Counted from the stretch's first letter, positions 46,519 through 55,922 are shown. The stretch is 64,000 nt of DNA from Curvibacter gracilis ATCC BAA-807 (GCF_000518645.1 NZ_JADZ01000010.1:1-64000); one strand, 5' to 3'. Notes: generated by a model from the sequence alone, not told the origin. Made by a program: numbers and translations.

Positions 46519-47031
46519 TCAGGCGGCGAGCGGCGGCGGACTGGCGCAGCGGCCGGCCTCGGGGTCCGGTGGGGTGGTCGATGCGGTGTGAGGGTGCGTA
46601 TGAGCGTGTGCATGGGCATGGGCATGGGCATGGGCACAGCCCTCCAGCCCGGTGCTCCCCGGCAGCGTGGCCAGGCTGGGGCCCAGGCCCACCCAGGCGT
46701 GCACGGCCTCCGTCACAAAGCCCAGGTGGTGTCGGGTGCCGCACTGCATCAGCGGGCGGCGTATCAGCAGGGGTTCGGCCAGCAGGCAGGCCAGGGCCTG
46801 ATCGGCGCTCAGGGTGTCGGGGTCGAGCAGGCCCTGGCGGATGCGGGGCGCTGCGCGGTTGAACCAACTGGGCACGGGCTGGCCTTGCAGAAAGGGCAGC
46901 AGGGTGTCGGGGGTCCAGGCGGTGTGCAGCAGGTCGCGCACCTCCAGGGTGTGGCCGGCAGCGCGCAGCGCGGCCTTCTGCCGGGCGTTGCCGCCGCAGC
47001 CGGGCTTTTCGTAGAAGACGATGTGGCTCAT
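46519..47031 (-). CDS. NifO/ArsC-like nitrogenase-associated protein with His-rich tail
   Basis: 170 residues from the ATG at 47031, which overlaps the rhodanese stop by 4 bp. The core (residues 1-125) is ArsC/Spx-like: MSHIVFYEKPGCGGNARQKA, HTLEVRDLLHTAWTPDTLLP, and LLIRRPLMQCGTRHHLGFV, as in the nitrogenase-associated (NifO) family. The C terminus adds a run of His-Ala repeats (about eight His in 18 residues) that could bind metal. Such proteins have been linked to molybdenum or nitrate effects on nitrogen fixation. Confidence 0.88.
   Translation of the reverse strand: MSHIVFYEKPGCGGNARQKAALRAAGHTLEVRDLLHTAWTPDTLLPFLQGQPVPSWFNRAAPRIRQGLLDPDTLSADQALACLLAEPLLIRRPLMQCGTRHHLGFVTEAVHAWVGLGPSLATLPGSTGLEGCAHAHAHAHAHAHTHPHTASTTPPDPEAGRCASPPPLAA
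46606..46640. repeat. 6-bp repeat encoding (His-Ala)n
   Basis: Four CATGGG units in a row (46611-46634 on the plus strand) and flanking variants encode His-Ala dipeptides in the C-terminal tail of the NifO-like protein on the minus strand. Being a multiple of three, copy number may vary in frame. Confidence 0.85.
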
Positions 47032-47366
47032 GCGGGCTCCTCCGGGGGCAGGGGGTGGGCCTGGGCCCAGGCCGCGTGGCCGCCGACCAGGTCGCACACG
47101 TCCACATAGCCGAAGTCGGCAAACATCTGGGCCCAGGTCTGGCTGGCGTGGCCGTGGTGGCAGTAGATCAGGATGGGGCGCTTGCGATCGGTCTGCAGCA
47201 GCAGCGCGTCCTGGTTGTGCGGGCCCAGGCGCACCGAGCCGGCCCAGCCATCGCGCTGGTGGCTGCCCGGGTCGCGTGCATCCAGCACCAGGGCGTGGGG
47301 CCGGCTGGCGCACCAGCGCTCCAGCTCGGCCAGCGTGAGCCGGCGGAAGAGGCGGGGGCCGCGCAT
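47028..47366 (-). CDS. Rhodanese-domain protein
   Basis: 112 residues, a single rhodanese domain. LTLAELERWCASRPHALVLD, ARDPGSHQRDGWAGSVRLGP, then the active-site loop ILIYCHHGHASQTWAQMF with the catalytic Cys in YCHHGHAS. It would transfer sulfane sulfur, plausibly feeding Fe-S or molybdenum-sulfur chemistry. Overlaps the NifO-like gene by 4 bp. Confidence 0.92.
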   Translation of the reverse strand: MRGPRLFRRLTLAELERWCASRPHALVLDARDPGSHQRDGWAGSVRLGPHNQDALLLQTDRKRPILIYCHHGHASQTWAQMFADFGYVDVCDLVGGHAAWAQAHPLPPEEPA

Positions 47367-47377
47367 GGCGCCGTCGC

Positions 47378-47986
47378 TCAGACCGGGCGGTTCTCGTTGG
47401 GGTTGCGCACCGGCCCCATCAGGCTCAGGCCTTCGGCGTAGGTGATGGTGTCAAAGGTCACGTCGTACTTGAGCGCCGCATCGGCCACGGCGTCGAGCTT
47501 GCCGGCCGTGTCCTTTTTCTTGAGCTCGCTCTTCTCGAGGTACAGCAGGTCGAGCAGCTCGTTGTAGACGGTCGACTCGTCGATGGGCAGCACATAGAAC
47601 AGCGCGCCACGGTAGGGCACCTGGTACTTCTTCGACAGGTCGATGTTGTTGCAGAACAAGAAGTACTTGCCGCCTGCGCTCAGGCTGTCGCCCAGCACCT
47701 CGGCCACGTCCTTCAGGTGCTCGAAGCTCAGCAGGTAGCCGGCAAAGAAGGGCAGGTGGGCCTCCCCCACCTGGGCCACGGCCATCACCTGGTCGCAGGT
47801 CAGTTCGGGGGGGCGGGCCTCGTCGGCCAGCTTGGCGGCAAAGCGCAGCGCCAGCTCGCCCCGGAAGCCGACCCGCCCGGGCTTGGCCGTGGGCGCCTTG
47901 AGCACGGGGTTCAGCAGTCGGCCATCGGCATCGAGCGGGCCCAGGGCCGTGTCTTCAATGGGTTTGCGCACCAGGGTTTCAGTCAT
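47378..47986 (-). CDS. Conserved-looking nif-associated hypothetical protein
   Basis: 202 residues, not recognised. No signal peptide or membrane segment. It has GRVGFRGELALRFAAKLADE, VGEAHLPFFAGYLLSFEHLK, a hydrophobic strand SAGGKYFLFCNNID, and a Lys-rich helix (LLYLEKSELKKKDTAG). Its start overlaps the hemoglobin stop by 8 bp, so the pair are co-translated and may work on the same substrate, for example oxygen or NO. Operon context is the only hint of function. Confidence 0.68.
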   Translation of the reverse strand: MTETLVRKPIEDTALGPLDADGRLLNPVLKAPTAKPGRVGFRGELALRFAAKLADEARPPELTCDQVMAVAQVGEAHLPFFAGYLLSFEHLKDVAEVLGDSLSAGGKYFLFCNNIDLSKKYQVPYRGALFYVLPIDESTVYNELLDLLYLEKSELKKKDTAGKLDAVADAALKYDVTFDTITYAEGLSLMGPVRNPNENRPV

Positions 47987-48491
47987 GGTCAGTCCTTGGA
48001 AGGGTGGAGGAAACAGAGGGGCCGGCCGCGCGGTTGCGCAGGTGGTCGGCGGTCTTGGAGAAGGCCTGCATCAGCGCTTGGCGCAGGCCAGGGGGAACCT
48101 CGGTGGCGAGCAGGGCGGCCTGCATGCAGTTCAGCCAGGCATCGCGCTCGGCGTCGCCAATGGCAAAGGGCTGGTGGCGCATGCGCAGGCGCGGGTGGCC
48201 GCGCTGTGCGCTGTAGTCACGCGGCCCACCCAGCCATTCACACAGGTAGCTCACCAGCACGGCCTTCACCGGGCCCAGGTCGGCGGGGTGCATGGCGCGA
48301 ATCACCTGCGCCTCGGGGCGCTGGTCCATCTGCGCATAGAAGGCCTCGACCAGGGCCTGCACCCGGGCCAGGCCGCCCAGCTGTTGGTAGTGCGATACCT
48401 GGGCTGACACCGGCGCGCCCACGGGCCGCGATGGGGGGCCCAACGGGGGGGCTGACTCGGCAGGGGCCGTGGGGTGGGGCAGCGTGCTCAT
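47979..48491 (-). CDS. Group II truncated hemoglobin
   Basis: 170 residues from the ATG at 48491. The globin starts at about residue 33 (SHYQQLGGLARVQALVEAFY), followed by YLCEWLGGPRDYSAQRGHPR and LRMRHQPFAIGDAERDAWLN, the GlbO-type E and F helices with the proximal His in MRHQPFAI. Trp in AWLN is the group II G8 Trp. The first 30 residues are a Pro/Ala-rich extension. A sigma54 promoter sits so close to the ATG that the true start may be a GTG further in (near 48422 or 48410). Likely role: oxygen scavenging or NO removal during nitrogen fixation. Confidence 0.88.
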   Translation of the reverse strand: MSTLPHPTAPAESAPPLGPPSRPVGAPVSAQVSHYQQLGGLARVQALVEAFYAQMDQRPEAQVIRAMHPADLGPVKAVLVSYLCEWLGGPRDYSAQRGHPRLRMRHQPFAIGDAERDAWLNCMQAALLATEVPPGLRQALMQAFSKTADHLRNRAAGPSVSSTLPRTDHD

Positions 48492-48502
48492 GCCCTTCTT
48501 TC

Positions 48503-48518
48503 TGCAATGACCGTACCA
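48503..48518 (-). promoter_or_regulatory. Sigma54-like promoter of the hemoglobin operon
   Basis: Minus-strand TGGTACGGTCATTGCA has GG-N10-GC with TTGCA at -12; -24 is TGGTAC, one base off TGGCAC. The expected transcript start (about 48492) is only one base before the annotated ATG, so the site is either real with a near-leaderless start or a chance match. Confidence 0.6.
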
Positions 48519-48610
48519 GGCCAGGCGCGCGCGTGGGCGGCCACCAAACGCGACAAAACAGCCCTTGGTGGGCGCCTGCCTCAGCGGTGTGGGGATGGCC
48601 GGGCCCGGTT

Positions 48611-48626
48611 TGTCGCAAACGGAACA
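48611..48626. promoter_or_regulatory. NifA upstream activator site shared by nifH and the hemoglobin operon
   Basis: TGTCGCAAACGGAACA matches TGT-N10-ACA. It lies 115 bp from the nifH -24 (48741) and 93 bp from the opposite -24 (48518), both workable. It is the only exact site in this 394-bp divergent gap (48492-48885). Confidence 0.82.
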
Positions 48627-48732
48627 AAGCGTTGCAGCAGGCCGGACAAAGCGCCCGCCAAGCCCGCCACAAGCCGACATGTTGGTGTCGTTTTGTCGTA
48701 AACAGCGCGCTGATCGGGCTGGAACACCGTGA

Positions 48733-49761
<1,029 letters not shown>

Positions 49762-49770
49762 AGGGCCCCC

Positions 49771-49818
49771 GGGTGCGGGGCGCAGGGCCCCACCTCACGA
49801 GGGCCTGCCCCCGCGCCC
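49771..49818 (+). promoter_or_regulatory. nifH-nifD intercistronic stem-loop
   Basis: GGGTGCGGGGCGCAGGGCCC (49771-49790) can pair with GGGCCTGCCCCCGCGCCC (49801-49818) with two bulged bases and a 10-base loop. A strong hairpin just after nifH could protect the nifH mRNA end and reduce read-through, helping to make more NifH than NifDK. Confidence 0.6.
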
Positions 49819-49853
49819 GACTCTCACTGACAACTATCTAACCGGAGCTCTCC

Positions 49854-51317
49854 ATGACCGCCACCGTTGAAGAACGCAAGGCCGCGAACAAGGCCCTGAT
49901 CGATGAAGTGCTGAAGGCCTACCCTGAGAAGATGGCCAAGCGGCGCGCCAAGCACCTGGGCACCTTCGAGGACGGCAAGCCCGATTGCGGGGTCAAGTCC
50001 AACATCAAATCCTTGCCCGGCGTCATGACGATCCGGGGTTGTGCCTACGCGGGCTCCAAGGGCGTGGTGTGGGGCCCCATCAAGGACATGGTCCACATCA
50101 GCCACGGCCCGGTGGGCTGCGGCCAGTACTCGTGGGCTGCGCGCCGCAACTATTACATCGGCACCACCGGCATCGACACCTTCGTGACGATGCAGTTCAC
50201 CTCGGACTTCCAGGAAAAAGACATCGTCTTCGGCGGTGACAAGAAGCTCGACAAGATCATTGACGAGATCCAGGAACTGTTCCCGCTCAACAAGGGCATC
50301 TCGATCCAGTCCGAGTGCCCGATCGGCCTGATCGGCGACGACATCGAAGCCGTCTCCAAGAAGAAGGCCAAGCAGTACGAAGGCCACACCATCGTGCCGG
50401 TGCGCTGCGAAGGCTTTCGCGGCGTGAGCCAGTCGCTGGGCCACCACCTGGCCAACGACGCGATCCGCGACTGGGTGTTCGACAAGGTCGACCCCAACAA
50501 GCGCCCCGACTTTGTCTCCACCCCTTACGACGTGGCCATCATCGGCGACTACAACATCGGTGGTGACGCCTGGGCCAGCCGCATTCTGCTCGAAGAGATG
50601 GGCCTGCGCGTGATCGCGCAATGGTCGGGCGACGGCACCATCGCCGAGCTGGAGAACACCCCCAAGGCCAAGCTCAACGTGCTGCACTGCTACCGCTCGA
50701 TGAACTACATCAGCCGCCACATGGAAGAAAAGTACGGCATCCCATGGGTGGAGTACAACTTCTTCGGCCCCTCGATGATCGAGAAGAGCCTGCGCGAGAT
50801 TGCCAGCCACTTCGACGACACCATCAAGGCCAATGCCGAGAAGCTGATCGCCCGCTACCGCCCCCTGATGGACGCGGTGATCGCCAAGTACAAGCCCCGC
50901 CTGGAAGGCAAGAAGGTCATGCTGTTCGTGGGTGGCCTGCGCCCGCGCCACGTGATCGGCGCCTACGAAGACCTGGGCATGGAAGTGGTGGGCACGGGCT
51001 ACGAGTTCGGCCACAACGACGACTACCAGCGCACCACCCACTACGTGAAAGACGGCACGCTGATCTATGACGACGTGACCGGCTACGAGTTCGAGAAGTT
51101 CGTCGAACAGGTCAAGCCCGACCTGGTCGGCTCGGGCATCAAGGAAAAGTACGTGTTCCAGAAAATGGGCGTGCCCTTCCGCCAGATGCACAGCTGGGAC
51201 TACTCGGGCCCGTACCACGGCTATGACGGCTTCGCGATCTTTGCGCGCGACATGGACATGGCCATCTCCAGCCCGATCTGGGGCCTGACCCAGGCGCCCT
51301 GGAAAAAGGCCGCCTGA
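49854..51317 (+). CDS. nifD: NifD nitrogenase MoFe protein alpha chain
   Basis: 487 residues. P-cluster ligands in [28 protein letters not shown] and [10 protein letters not shown]. FeMo-co ligands are Cys279 ([14 protein letters not shown]) and His446 ([16 protein letters not shown]). The last motif is highly conserved in Mo nitrogenases, so this is not a V- or Fe-only type. Normal length. Confidence 0.99.
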   Translation: MTATVEERKAANKALIDEVLKAYPEKMAKRRAKHLGTFEDGKPDCGVKSNIKSLPGVMTIRGCAYAGSKGVVWGPIKDMVHISHGPVGCGQYSWAARRNYYIGTTGIDTFVTMQFTSDFQEKDIVFGGDKKLDKIIDEIQELFPLNKGISIQSECPIGLIGDDIEAVSKKKAKQYEGHTIVPVRCEGFRGVSQSLGHHLANDAIRDWVFDKVDPNKRPDFVSTPYDVAIIGDYNIGGDAWASRILLEEMGLRVIAQWSGDGTIAELENTPKAKLNVLHCYRSMNYISRHMEEKYGIPWVEYNFFGPSMIEKSLREIASHFDDTIKANAEKLIARYRPLMDAVIAKYKPRLEGKKVMLFVGGLRPRHVIGAYEDLGMEVVGTGYEFGHNDDYQRTTHYVKDGTLIYDDVTGYEFEKFVEQVKPDLVGSGIKEKYVFQKMGVPFRQMHSWDYSGPYHGYDGFAIFARDMDMAISSPIWGLTQAPWKKAA

Positions 51318-51356
51318 TCCCATCAGCCACCGCCGGCCACTGCCAGCCTCGCCAGC

Positions 51357-51381
51357 GCCCCGGGTGCCCCGCGCCCGGGGC
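51357..51381 (+). promoter_or_regulatory. nifD-nifK intercistronic hairpin
   Basis: GCCCCGGG (51357-51364) and CCCGGGGC (51374-51381) form an 8-bp GC stem with a 9-base loop in the 98-bp nifD-nifK gap. It could tune the NifD:NifK message ratio; no T run, so not a classical terminator. Confidence 0.5.
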
Positions 51382-51415
51382 CCCCTGAACCCCCTCTCGT
51401 TTACCGGAGCCCGTC

Positions 51416-52975
51416 ATGCCCCAATCCGCCGACAAGATCCTCGACCACGAATTGCTGTTCCGTGAGCCCGAGTACCAGGAAATCTTCCGAAGCAAGAAAG
51501 AGAACTTCGAGTTCAACCACTCCGACGACACCGTCAAGCAGGTCATCGAGTGGACCAAGACCGAAGACTACAAGCAAAAGAACTTTGCCCGCGACTCACT
51601 CACCGTGAACCCGGCCAAGGCCTGCCAGCCGCTGGGCGCCGTGTACGTGGCCAACGGCTTTCACAAGACCCTGAGCTTTGTGCACGGCAGCCAGGGCTGC
51701 GTGGCCTACTACCGGTCGCACTTCTCGCGCCACTTCAAGGAGCCCACCTCGTGCGTGAGCTCGTCGATGACCGAAGACGCCGCCGTCTTCGGGGGCCTGA
51801 ACAACATGATCGATGGCCTGGCCAACGCCTACAACCTGTACAAGCCCGAGATGATTGCGGTGTCCACCACCTGCATGGCCGAGGTGATCGGCGATGACCT
51901 GGACGCCTTCATCAAGAACAGCAAGCAAAAGGGCAGCGTGCCCGAGGCCTACGACGTGCCTTTTGCCCACACCCCGGCCTTTGTGGGCAGCCACATCACC
52001 GGCTACGACAACGCCTTGCTGGGCATCCTCAAGCACTTCTGGGATGGCAAGGCCGGCACCACCGCGCCGCTGACCCGCGTGCCCGACGAGAGCATCAACT
52101 TCATTGGCGGCTTTGATGGCTTTGTGGTCGGCAACATGAAAGAGATCCGCCGCATCTTCAGCCTGTTCGGCGTGCAGGTGAACGTGCTGTGCGACCCCTC
52201 GGGCAACTGGAACACCCCCACCGATGGCGAGTTCCGCATGTACGAAGGCGGCACCACCAAGGAAGAGGTGGAGCGCGCCCTGCATGCCAAGGCCACCATC
52301 GTGTTCCAGGAATTCTGCTGCGAGAAGACCACCAAGTTCATCAAGGAACATGGCCAGGAAGTGGTGGTGCTGAACGCCCCCGTGGGCGTGGCCGGCACCG
52401 ATGCCTTCCTGCTGGCCATCTCGCGCCTCACGGGCAAGCCCGTGCCGGCCGAGCTGGAACTGGAGCGCGGCCAACTGGTCGACGCCATGGCCGACAGCCA
52501 GGCCCACCTGCACGGCAAGCGCTACGCTTTGTACGGCGACCCCGACCAGATGCTGGGCTACACCCAGTTCCTGCTGGAGCTGGGCGCCGAGCCGGCCCAT
52601 GTGGTGGCCACCAACGGTAACGAAGAGTGGGCAAGCCGGGTGCAGGCCTTGTTCGACGCCTCACCCTACGGCGCCGGCTGCAAGGTCTACCCCAAGCGCG
52701 ATCTGTGGCACCTGCGCTCGCTGTTGTTCACTGAGCCGGTGGATTTTCTGATCGGCAACACCTACGGCAAGTACCTGGAGCGCGACACCGGTACCCCGCT
52801 GGTGCGCATGGTGTTCCCGATCTTTGACCGCCACCACTACCACCGCTACCCCACCTGGGGCTATGACGGCGGCCTGCGCGTGCTGGTCACCCTGCTCGAC
52901 GAGTTCTTTGAAACCCTGGATGCCAACACCAACGTGGCCTCCAAGACCGATTACTCGTTCGACATCATCCGCTGA
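51416..52975 (+). CDS. nifK: NifK nitrogenase MoFe protein beta chain
   Basis: 519 residues. P-cluster Cys in [27 protein letters not shown] and [12 protein letters not shown], plus the Ser in [11 protein letters not shown]. The N terminus has the normal long form (about 60 residues before the domain). It pairs with NifD in the alpha2-beta2 MoFe protein. Followed by a hairpin and a set of uncharacterised genes transcribed in the same direction. Confidence 0.99.
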   Translation: MPQSADKILDHELLFREPEYQEIFRSKKENFEFNHSDDTVKQVIEWTKTEDYKQKNFARDSLTVNPAKACQPLGAVYVANGFHKTLSFVHGSQGCVAYYRSHFSRHFKEPTSCVSSSMTEDAAVFGGLNNMIDGLANAYNLYKPEMIAVSTTCMAEVIGDDLDAFIKNSKQKGSVPEAYDVPFAHTPAFVGSHITGYDNALLGILKHFWDGKAGTTAPLTRVPDESINFIGGFDGFVVGNMKEIRRIFSLFGVQVNVLCDPSGNWNTPTDGEFRMYEGGTTKEEVERALHAKATIVFQEFCCEKTTKFIKEHGQEVVVLNAPVGVAGTDAFLLAISRLTGKPVPAELELERGQLVDAMADSQAHLHGKRYALYGDPDQMLGYTQFLLELGAEPAHVVATNGNEEWASRVQALFDASPYGAGCKVYPKRDLWHLRSLLFTEPVDFLIGNTYGKYLERDTGTPLVRMVFPIFDRHHYHRYPTWGYDGGLRVLVTLLDEFFETLDANTNVASKTDYSFDIIR

Positions 52976-53001
52976 CGTTGACGTTGACGGGCCCAGGTCC
53001 T

Positions 53002-53026
53002 CGGGCCACCCCGGGTGGGTGGCCCG
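53002..53026 (+). promoter_or_regulatory. Hairpin downstream of nifK
   Basis: CGGGCCACC (53002-53010) pairs with GGTGGCCCG (53018-53026), 9 bp of stem around 7 bases, between nifK and the next gene. It may attenuate read-through into the accessory genes or stabilise the nifHDK message. Just before it is a short GACGTT direct repeat (52977-52988). Confidence 0.5.
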
Positions 53027-53116
53027 TGCCGACCGGGCCCGGCAGGATCTACCCCGATCTCACCCTGATCCCAACCCCCTGGCCCCGTCGCCCAAGCCCA
53101 CCGAGGAGGCGCCCTC

Positions 53117-53440
53117 ATGAACCCCCATGTCACCTATGTGAAGACCACCCAGGACGGGCGTCGCGTCGAGGTCATCGGCGGGCAACTGTGCCTGGCCGGT
53201 GTGCCCGAGACCACGGTGCTGGTGCCCCTGAGCGAGCACCCCAACCGCCAGGCCATCGCCCGCGTCATGCCCGATGCGGCCTATGTGGCCGGCCGCCTGC
53301 CGCTCACCCTCAGCGAGGCCGCCACCGCCCAAGGTGCCCTGACGCAGGAGCAGCGCCAGTTCGACGCCAGCCCCTCGGGCATCAACCAGCGCATCCGGCG
53401 GGCCCTGTGGGCCAAGGCCGAGGCCGATGGCGTTGAGTGA
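53117..53440 (+). CDS. Nif-associated hypothetical protein
   Basis: 107 residues, not recognised. Small mixed alpha/beta start (VTYVKTTQDGRRVEVIGGQL) with ETTVLVPLSEHPNRQAIARV, then a helical C terminus (GINQRIRRALWAKAEADG). One Cys only. GAGG upstream of the ATG. Overlaps the next gene's GTG by 4 bp, so translation is coupled. First of five accessory genes after nifK, in a position where other diazotrophs carry nifT or nifY, but it does not look like either. Confidence 0.65.
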   Translation: MNPHVTYVKTTQDGRRVEVIGGQLCLAGVPETTVLVPLSEHPNRQAIARVMPDAAYVAGRLPLTLSEAATAQGALTQEQRQFDASPSGINQRIRRALWAKAEADGVE

Positions 53441-53970
53441 AGCGCGCCATGATCTACATCCTGGAGCGCCCCGCCGAGGTACAGGCCGAGGCGGGGACCC
53501 TGGTCCCCGCCCGGGCTGAGCCGCACGCCTGGTTTGCCTACGACGAGGCCGACCTGGCCCGCAAGGTGGCCGCCACCGACAGCCTGCAGCCCTGGGAGAT
53601 CTACGACCGGCAGAGCGCCCGCGAATGGCTGGAACTGCTGGCCGAGCTGCCCCCCGGCCCCGAGGCCGAGGCGCGGTTCCCAGCCCTGTGTGCGCTGGGC
53701 CAGCGCCATGGCTACGACACCCCGCTGTACCGTGCCGACCACCTGCTGGGGCGCGGCATGCTGCAGGCTGAGCCCGTGAGCCTGCGCCAGGCGCTGGAGG
53801 CCGCGCTGGCCGCCCGCCCGGGCCGCACCACGGTCTATTGGAGCGACGAGCAGGCCCTGCACGCCTTCGAGGGCGGCGACCCGGCCCTGGTGGGGCCTGC
53901 GCACTGGCACGCCCGCCGCGCCCTGTACCAGCAGTTGGTGGCACTGGAAGTGCTGGCCGACAACCAATAG
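53437..53970 (+). CDS. Nif-associated hypothetical protein
   Basis: 177 residues from a GTG at 53437; an ATG four codons later (53449, MIYILERP) is an alternative. Not recognised. Mainly helical: EADLARKVAATDSLQPWEIY, ALCALGQRHGYDTPLYRADH, SLRQALEAALAARPGRTTVY. HAWFAYDEADLARKV might be a conserved start. No Cys cluster sites. It is followed by the paralogue gene at 53980 after 9 bp. Confidence 0.62.
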   Translation: MKRAMIYILERPAEVQAEAGTLVPARAEPHAWFAYDEADLARKVAATDSLQPWEIYDRQSAREWLELLAELPPGPEAEARFPALCALGQRHGYDTPLYRADHLLGRGMLQAEPVSLRQALEAALAARPGRTTVYWSDEQALHAFEGGDPALVGPAHWHARRALYQQLVALEVLADNQ

Positions 53971-53979
53971 GGGCGGGCC

Positions 53980-54336
53980 ATGCTGGCGCTGATGCAACTG
54001 GCCATCCTGCAGTCGGGTGGCCGCACCCTGGCCCTGCTGCTGCGTGAGCTGCAGGACGAGGCCGAGCTGTTCGCCAGCCCCAACACCCTGGCCGAGGTGG
54101 AGCAGCAACTGCTGATCATGGCCCAGACCCTGTCGCACCTGCCCGAAGCCCTGCAACTGCAGCTGCCCCAGCTCGACTGGCACGGCTGGGGCACCCTGCA
54201 GGCCCTGCTGGAGCAGCCCGGCAGCTTACGCCGCGAGGCCGTGTGGTATGCCCTCAATGCCCTGGTGCCCGCCACGCTGGACATGCTGCACCAGCTGCGC
54301 CAGCGCCACCCCGTGTGGTTCGACATGAAGCTGTGA
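53980..54336 (+). CDS. Nif-associated hypothetical protein, paralogue of the gene at 45777
   Basis: 118 residues. Helical throughout: LALMQLAILQSGGRTLALLL, then QLPQLDWHGWGTLQALLEQP and EAVWYALNALVPATLDMLHQ, ending HPVWFDMKL. The core LDWxGW, EAxWxxxxLVPATL and PxWF motifs match the protein at 45777 across about 100 residues. Two copies in two nif operons suggest a family acting on nitrogenase or its assembly machinery. It has no Cys. Nine bases separate it from the CCA-like gene. Confidence 0.75.
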   Translation: MLALMQLAILQSGGRTLALLLRELQDEAELFASPNTLAEVEQQLLIMAQTLSHLPEALQLQLPQLDWHGWGTLQALLEQPGSLRREAVWYALNALVPATLDMLHQLRQRHPVWFDMKL

Positions 54337-54344
54337 GCGCCCCC

Positions 54345-55316
54345 ATGACCGGCACCGGCCAAGACCTGATCCGCCTCTCGCTGGCTGCGGCGCAGACCCA
54401 GGCCACCTGCCTGGACGCGCAAGACCTGGCCTGGATGAGCTGCCTGGTGCAGATGAACCGGCTGGAGCAGCTCAGCCCCGAGCAGCGTGGCCAAAGCCTG
54501 TGCCGCGCGCTGATGGCGCCGTACCCCCGCGGCTTTTTTGAGGCCCTGCGCGCCTGTGGCGGCCTGAAGCGCTTTCTGCCCGAGCTGGATCTGTTGTTCA
54601 GCCAAGCCCTGCCCGACAGTGGCACGGCCGCGGCCGCCCCGAACGCCGGCGAGGTGCAACTGCGGGTGCTGGGTCGGCTGGCCGCCAGCGGCGCCCCGCT
54701 GGAGCAGCGCCTGGCCGGGCTGCTGCACCGCATCGGCTGGGCGCCGCCAGCGGGTGGGCAGTGGGGCTACCGGCGCCTGTTGGCCCGCCCGGGGGCTCTG
54801 GCCCAAACCGCCCTGGCCGCGCTGTGCGAGCGCATGGACCTGCCCCGGGCCCAGTTGCAACTGTGCCGGCAGCTGATGCAGCACCGCGACCCGCTGCTGC
54901 ACCTGGCCGACGGCGAGCCCGAGGCCGTGTTGCAACTGTTGCTGGCGCTGGGGCTGCCCCAGCATGTCCATCCGCCTGGTCAACCCCGCCAGCCCGCACC
55001 CTTGACGACCCTGCTGCACCTCTGCCAGCTGGAGCACGAGGCCGCCACCGGCCGAGCCGGCGCCCGCTTTGTGCAGGCCCGCTGGTGGCAGCGCATGCAG
55101 GCCGCCGTGGCGGCCGTGCCCGCACCTGCGGCGCAGCCCGGCGAACGGCTCAACGCACTGTCCGGTGCAGGGTCCGGTGCACGGCCTGACCCGGCCTGGA
55201 ACCCGGCCTGGCACCCAGCCTGGCACCAGGCCCAACTGGCCTGCCTGCGCCAACTGCTGCTGCACGAGCTGCCCGTGCAGGCACAGCACCCTCCACCGGG
55301 CCCGCCACGACGCTGA
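54345..55316 (+). CDS. Degenerate CCA-adding-enzyme C-terminal-like protein
   Basis: 323 residues from the ATG at 54345 (a GTG at 54333 is also possible). RALMAPYPRGFFEALRACGG with LKRFLPELDLLF, LCERMDLPRAQLQLCRQLM, and LLHLCQLEHEAATGRAGARF resemble the middle and C-terminal domains of bacterial Cca tRNA nucleotidyltransferases. The catalytic head domain is absent. The HD metal site is lost: the usual HDLGK reads HRIGW. Thus it cannot add CCA and is unlikely to be a phosphohydrolase; an RNA- or protein-binding role is possible. The C terminus has a PAWNPAWHPAW repeat. Confidence 0.7.
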   Translation: MTGTGQDLIRLSLAAAQTQATCLDAQDLAWMSCLVQMNRLEQLSPEQRGQSLCRALMAPYPRGFFEALRACGGLKRFLPELDLLFSQALPDSGTAAAAPNAGEVQLRVLGRLAASGAPLEQRLAGLLHRIGWAPPAGGQWGYRRLLARPGALAQTALAALCERMDLPRAQLQLCRQLMQHRDPLLHLADGEPEAVLQLLLALGLPQHVHPPGQPRQPAPLTTLLHLCQLEHEAATGRAGARFVQARWWQRMQAAVAAVPAPAAQPGERLNALSGAGSGARPDPAWNPAWHPAWHQAQLACLRQLLLHELPVQAQHPPPGPPRR

Positions 55317-55439
55317 CACGCCGCCAAGGCCCACCCGCTGCATCAGTTTCACGCATCCCGCCCGACGCACGCGCCCCCAACCCCCAGATTCAACTTTCCC
55401 GATTCACGCATCCCGAACCCGCAAAGGCACGCACACACC

Positions 55440-55922
55440 ATGCACACCGACATCGAACGCTTTCTGGCCCATTCCATCCAGTTGGAGAGCGAGGCCGCCC
55501 GCCGCTTCGGCGAACTGGCCGACGCCATGCAAAGCGCCGGCAACCGCCCCGTGGCCCGGCTGTTCAGGCGCCTGGCCGACTACTCGCTGCTGCACCTGCA
55601 AGACGCCCGGGCCCGCGCCGCCTACCGCCAGTTGCCCGCGCTGAAAGCGGAGGATTTCAGCTGGCCCGGCCTCGAAAGCCCCGAGGCCGCCGCCATCTGG
55701 GCCGCCGACCCCCAACTGGGCCCCGAGCAGGCGCTGCAAGTGGCCCTGCAAGCCGAAACCTCGGGCCGCGACTTCTACCAGCAGGTGCTCGACGCCACCA
55801 CCGACCCCGAAATCCGCTCCCTGGCACGCGAGTTTGTCGACGAAGAAAGCGCCCACGTGCTGGAGCTTCAGCGCTGGGCGGATCTGCAACAGGCAGGGCT
55901 GCCGTTGCCGGTGGAAGGGTGA
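55440..55922 (+). CDS. Ferritin/rubrerythrin-like four-helix protein
   Basis: 160 residues. Helix 1 has [17 protein letters not shown], helix 2 [13 protein letters not shown], helix 3 [19 protein letters not shown], and helix 4 [17 protein letters not shown]. Helix 4 keeps the ExxH motif (ESAH), but helix 2 has SLLH, so one bridging Glu is replaced by Ser. No rubredoxin domain. It may bind iron or act as a peroxidase in protecting nitrogenase, with a less typical site. Last gene before the hipBA pair. Confidence 0.8.
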   Translation: MHTDIERFLAHSIQLESEAARRFGELADAMQSAGNRPVARLFRRLADYSLLHLQDARARAAYRQLPALKAEDFSWPGLESPEAAAIWAADPQLGPEQALQVALQAETSGRDFYQQVLDATTDPEIRSLAREFVDEESAHVLELQRWADLQQAGLPLPVEG

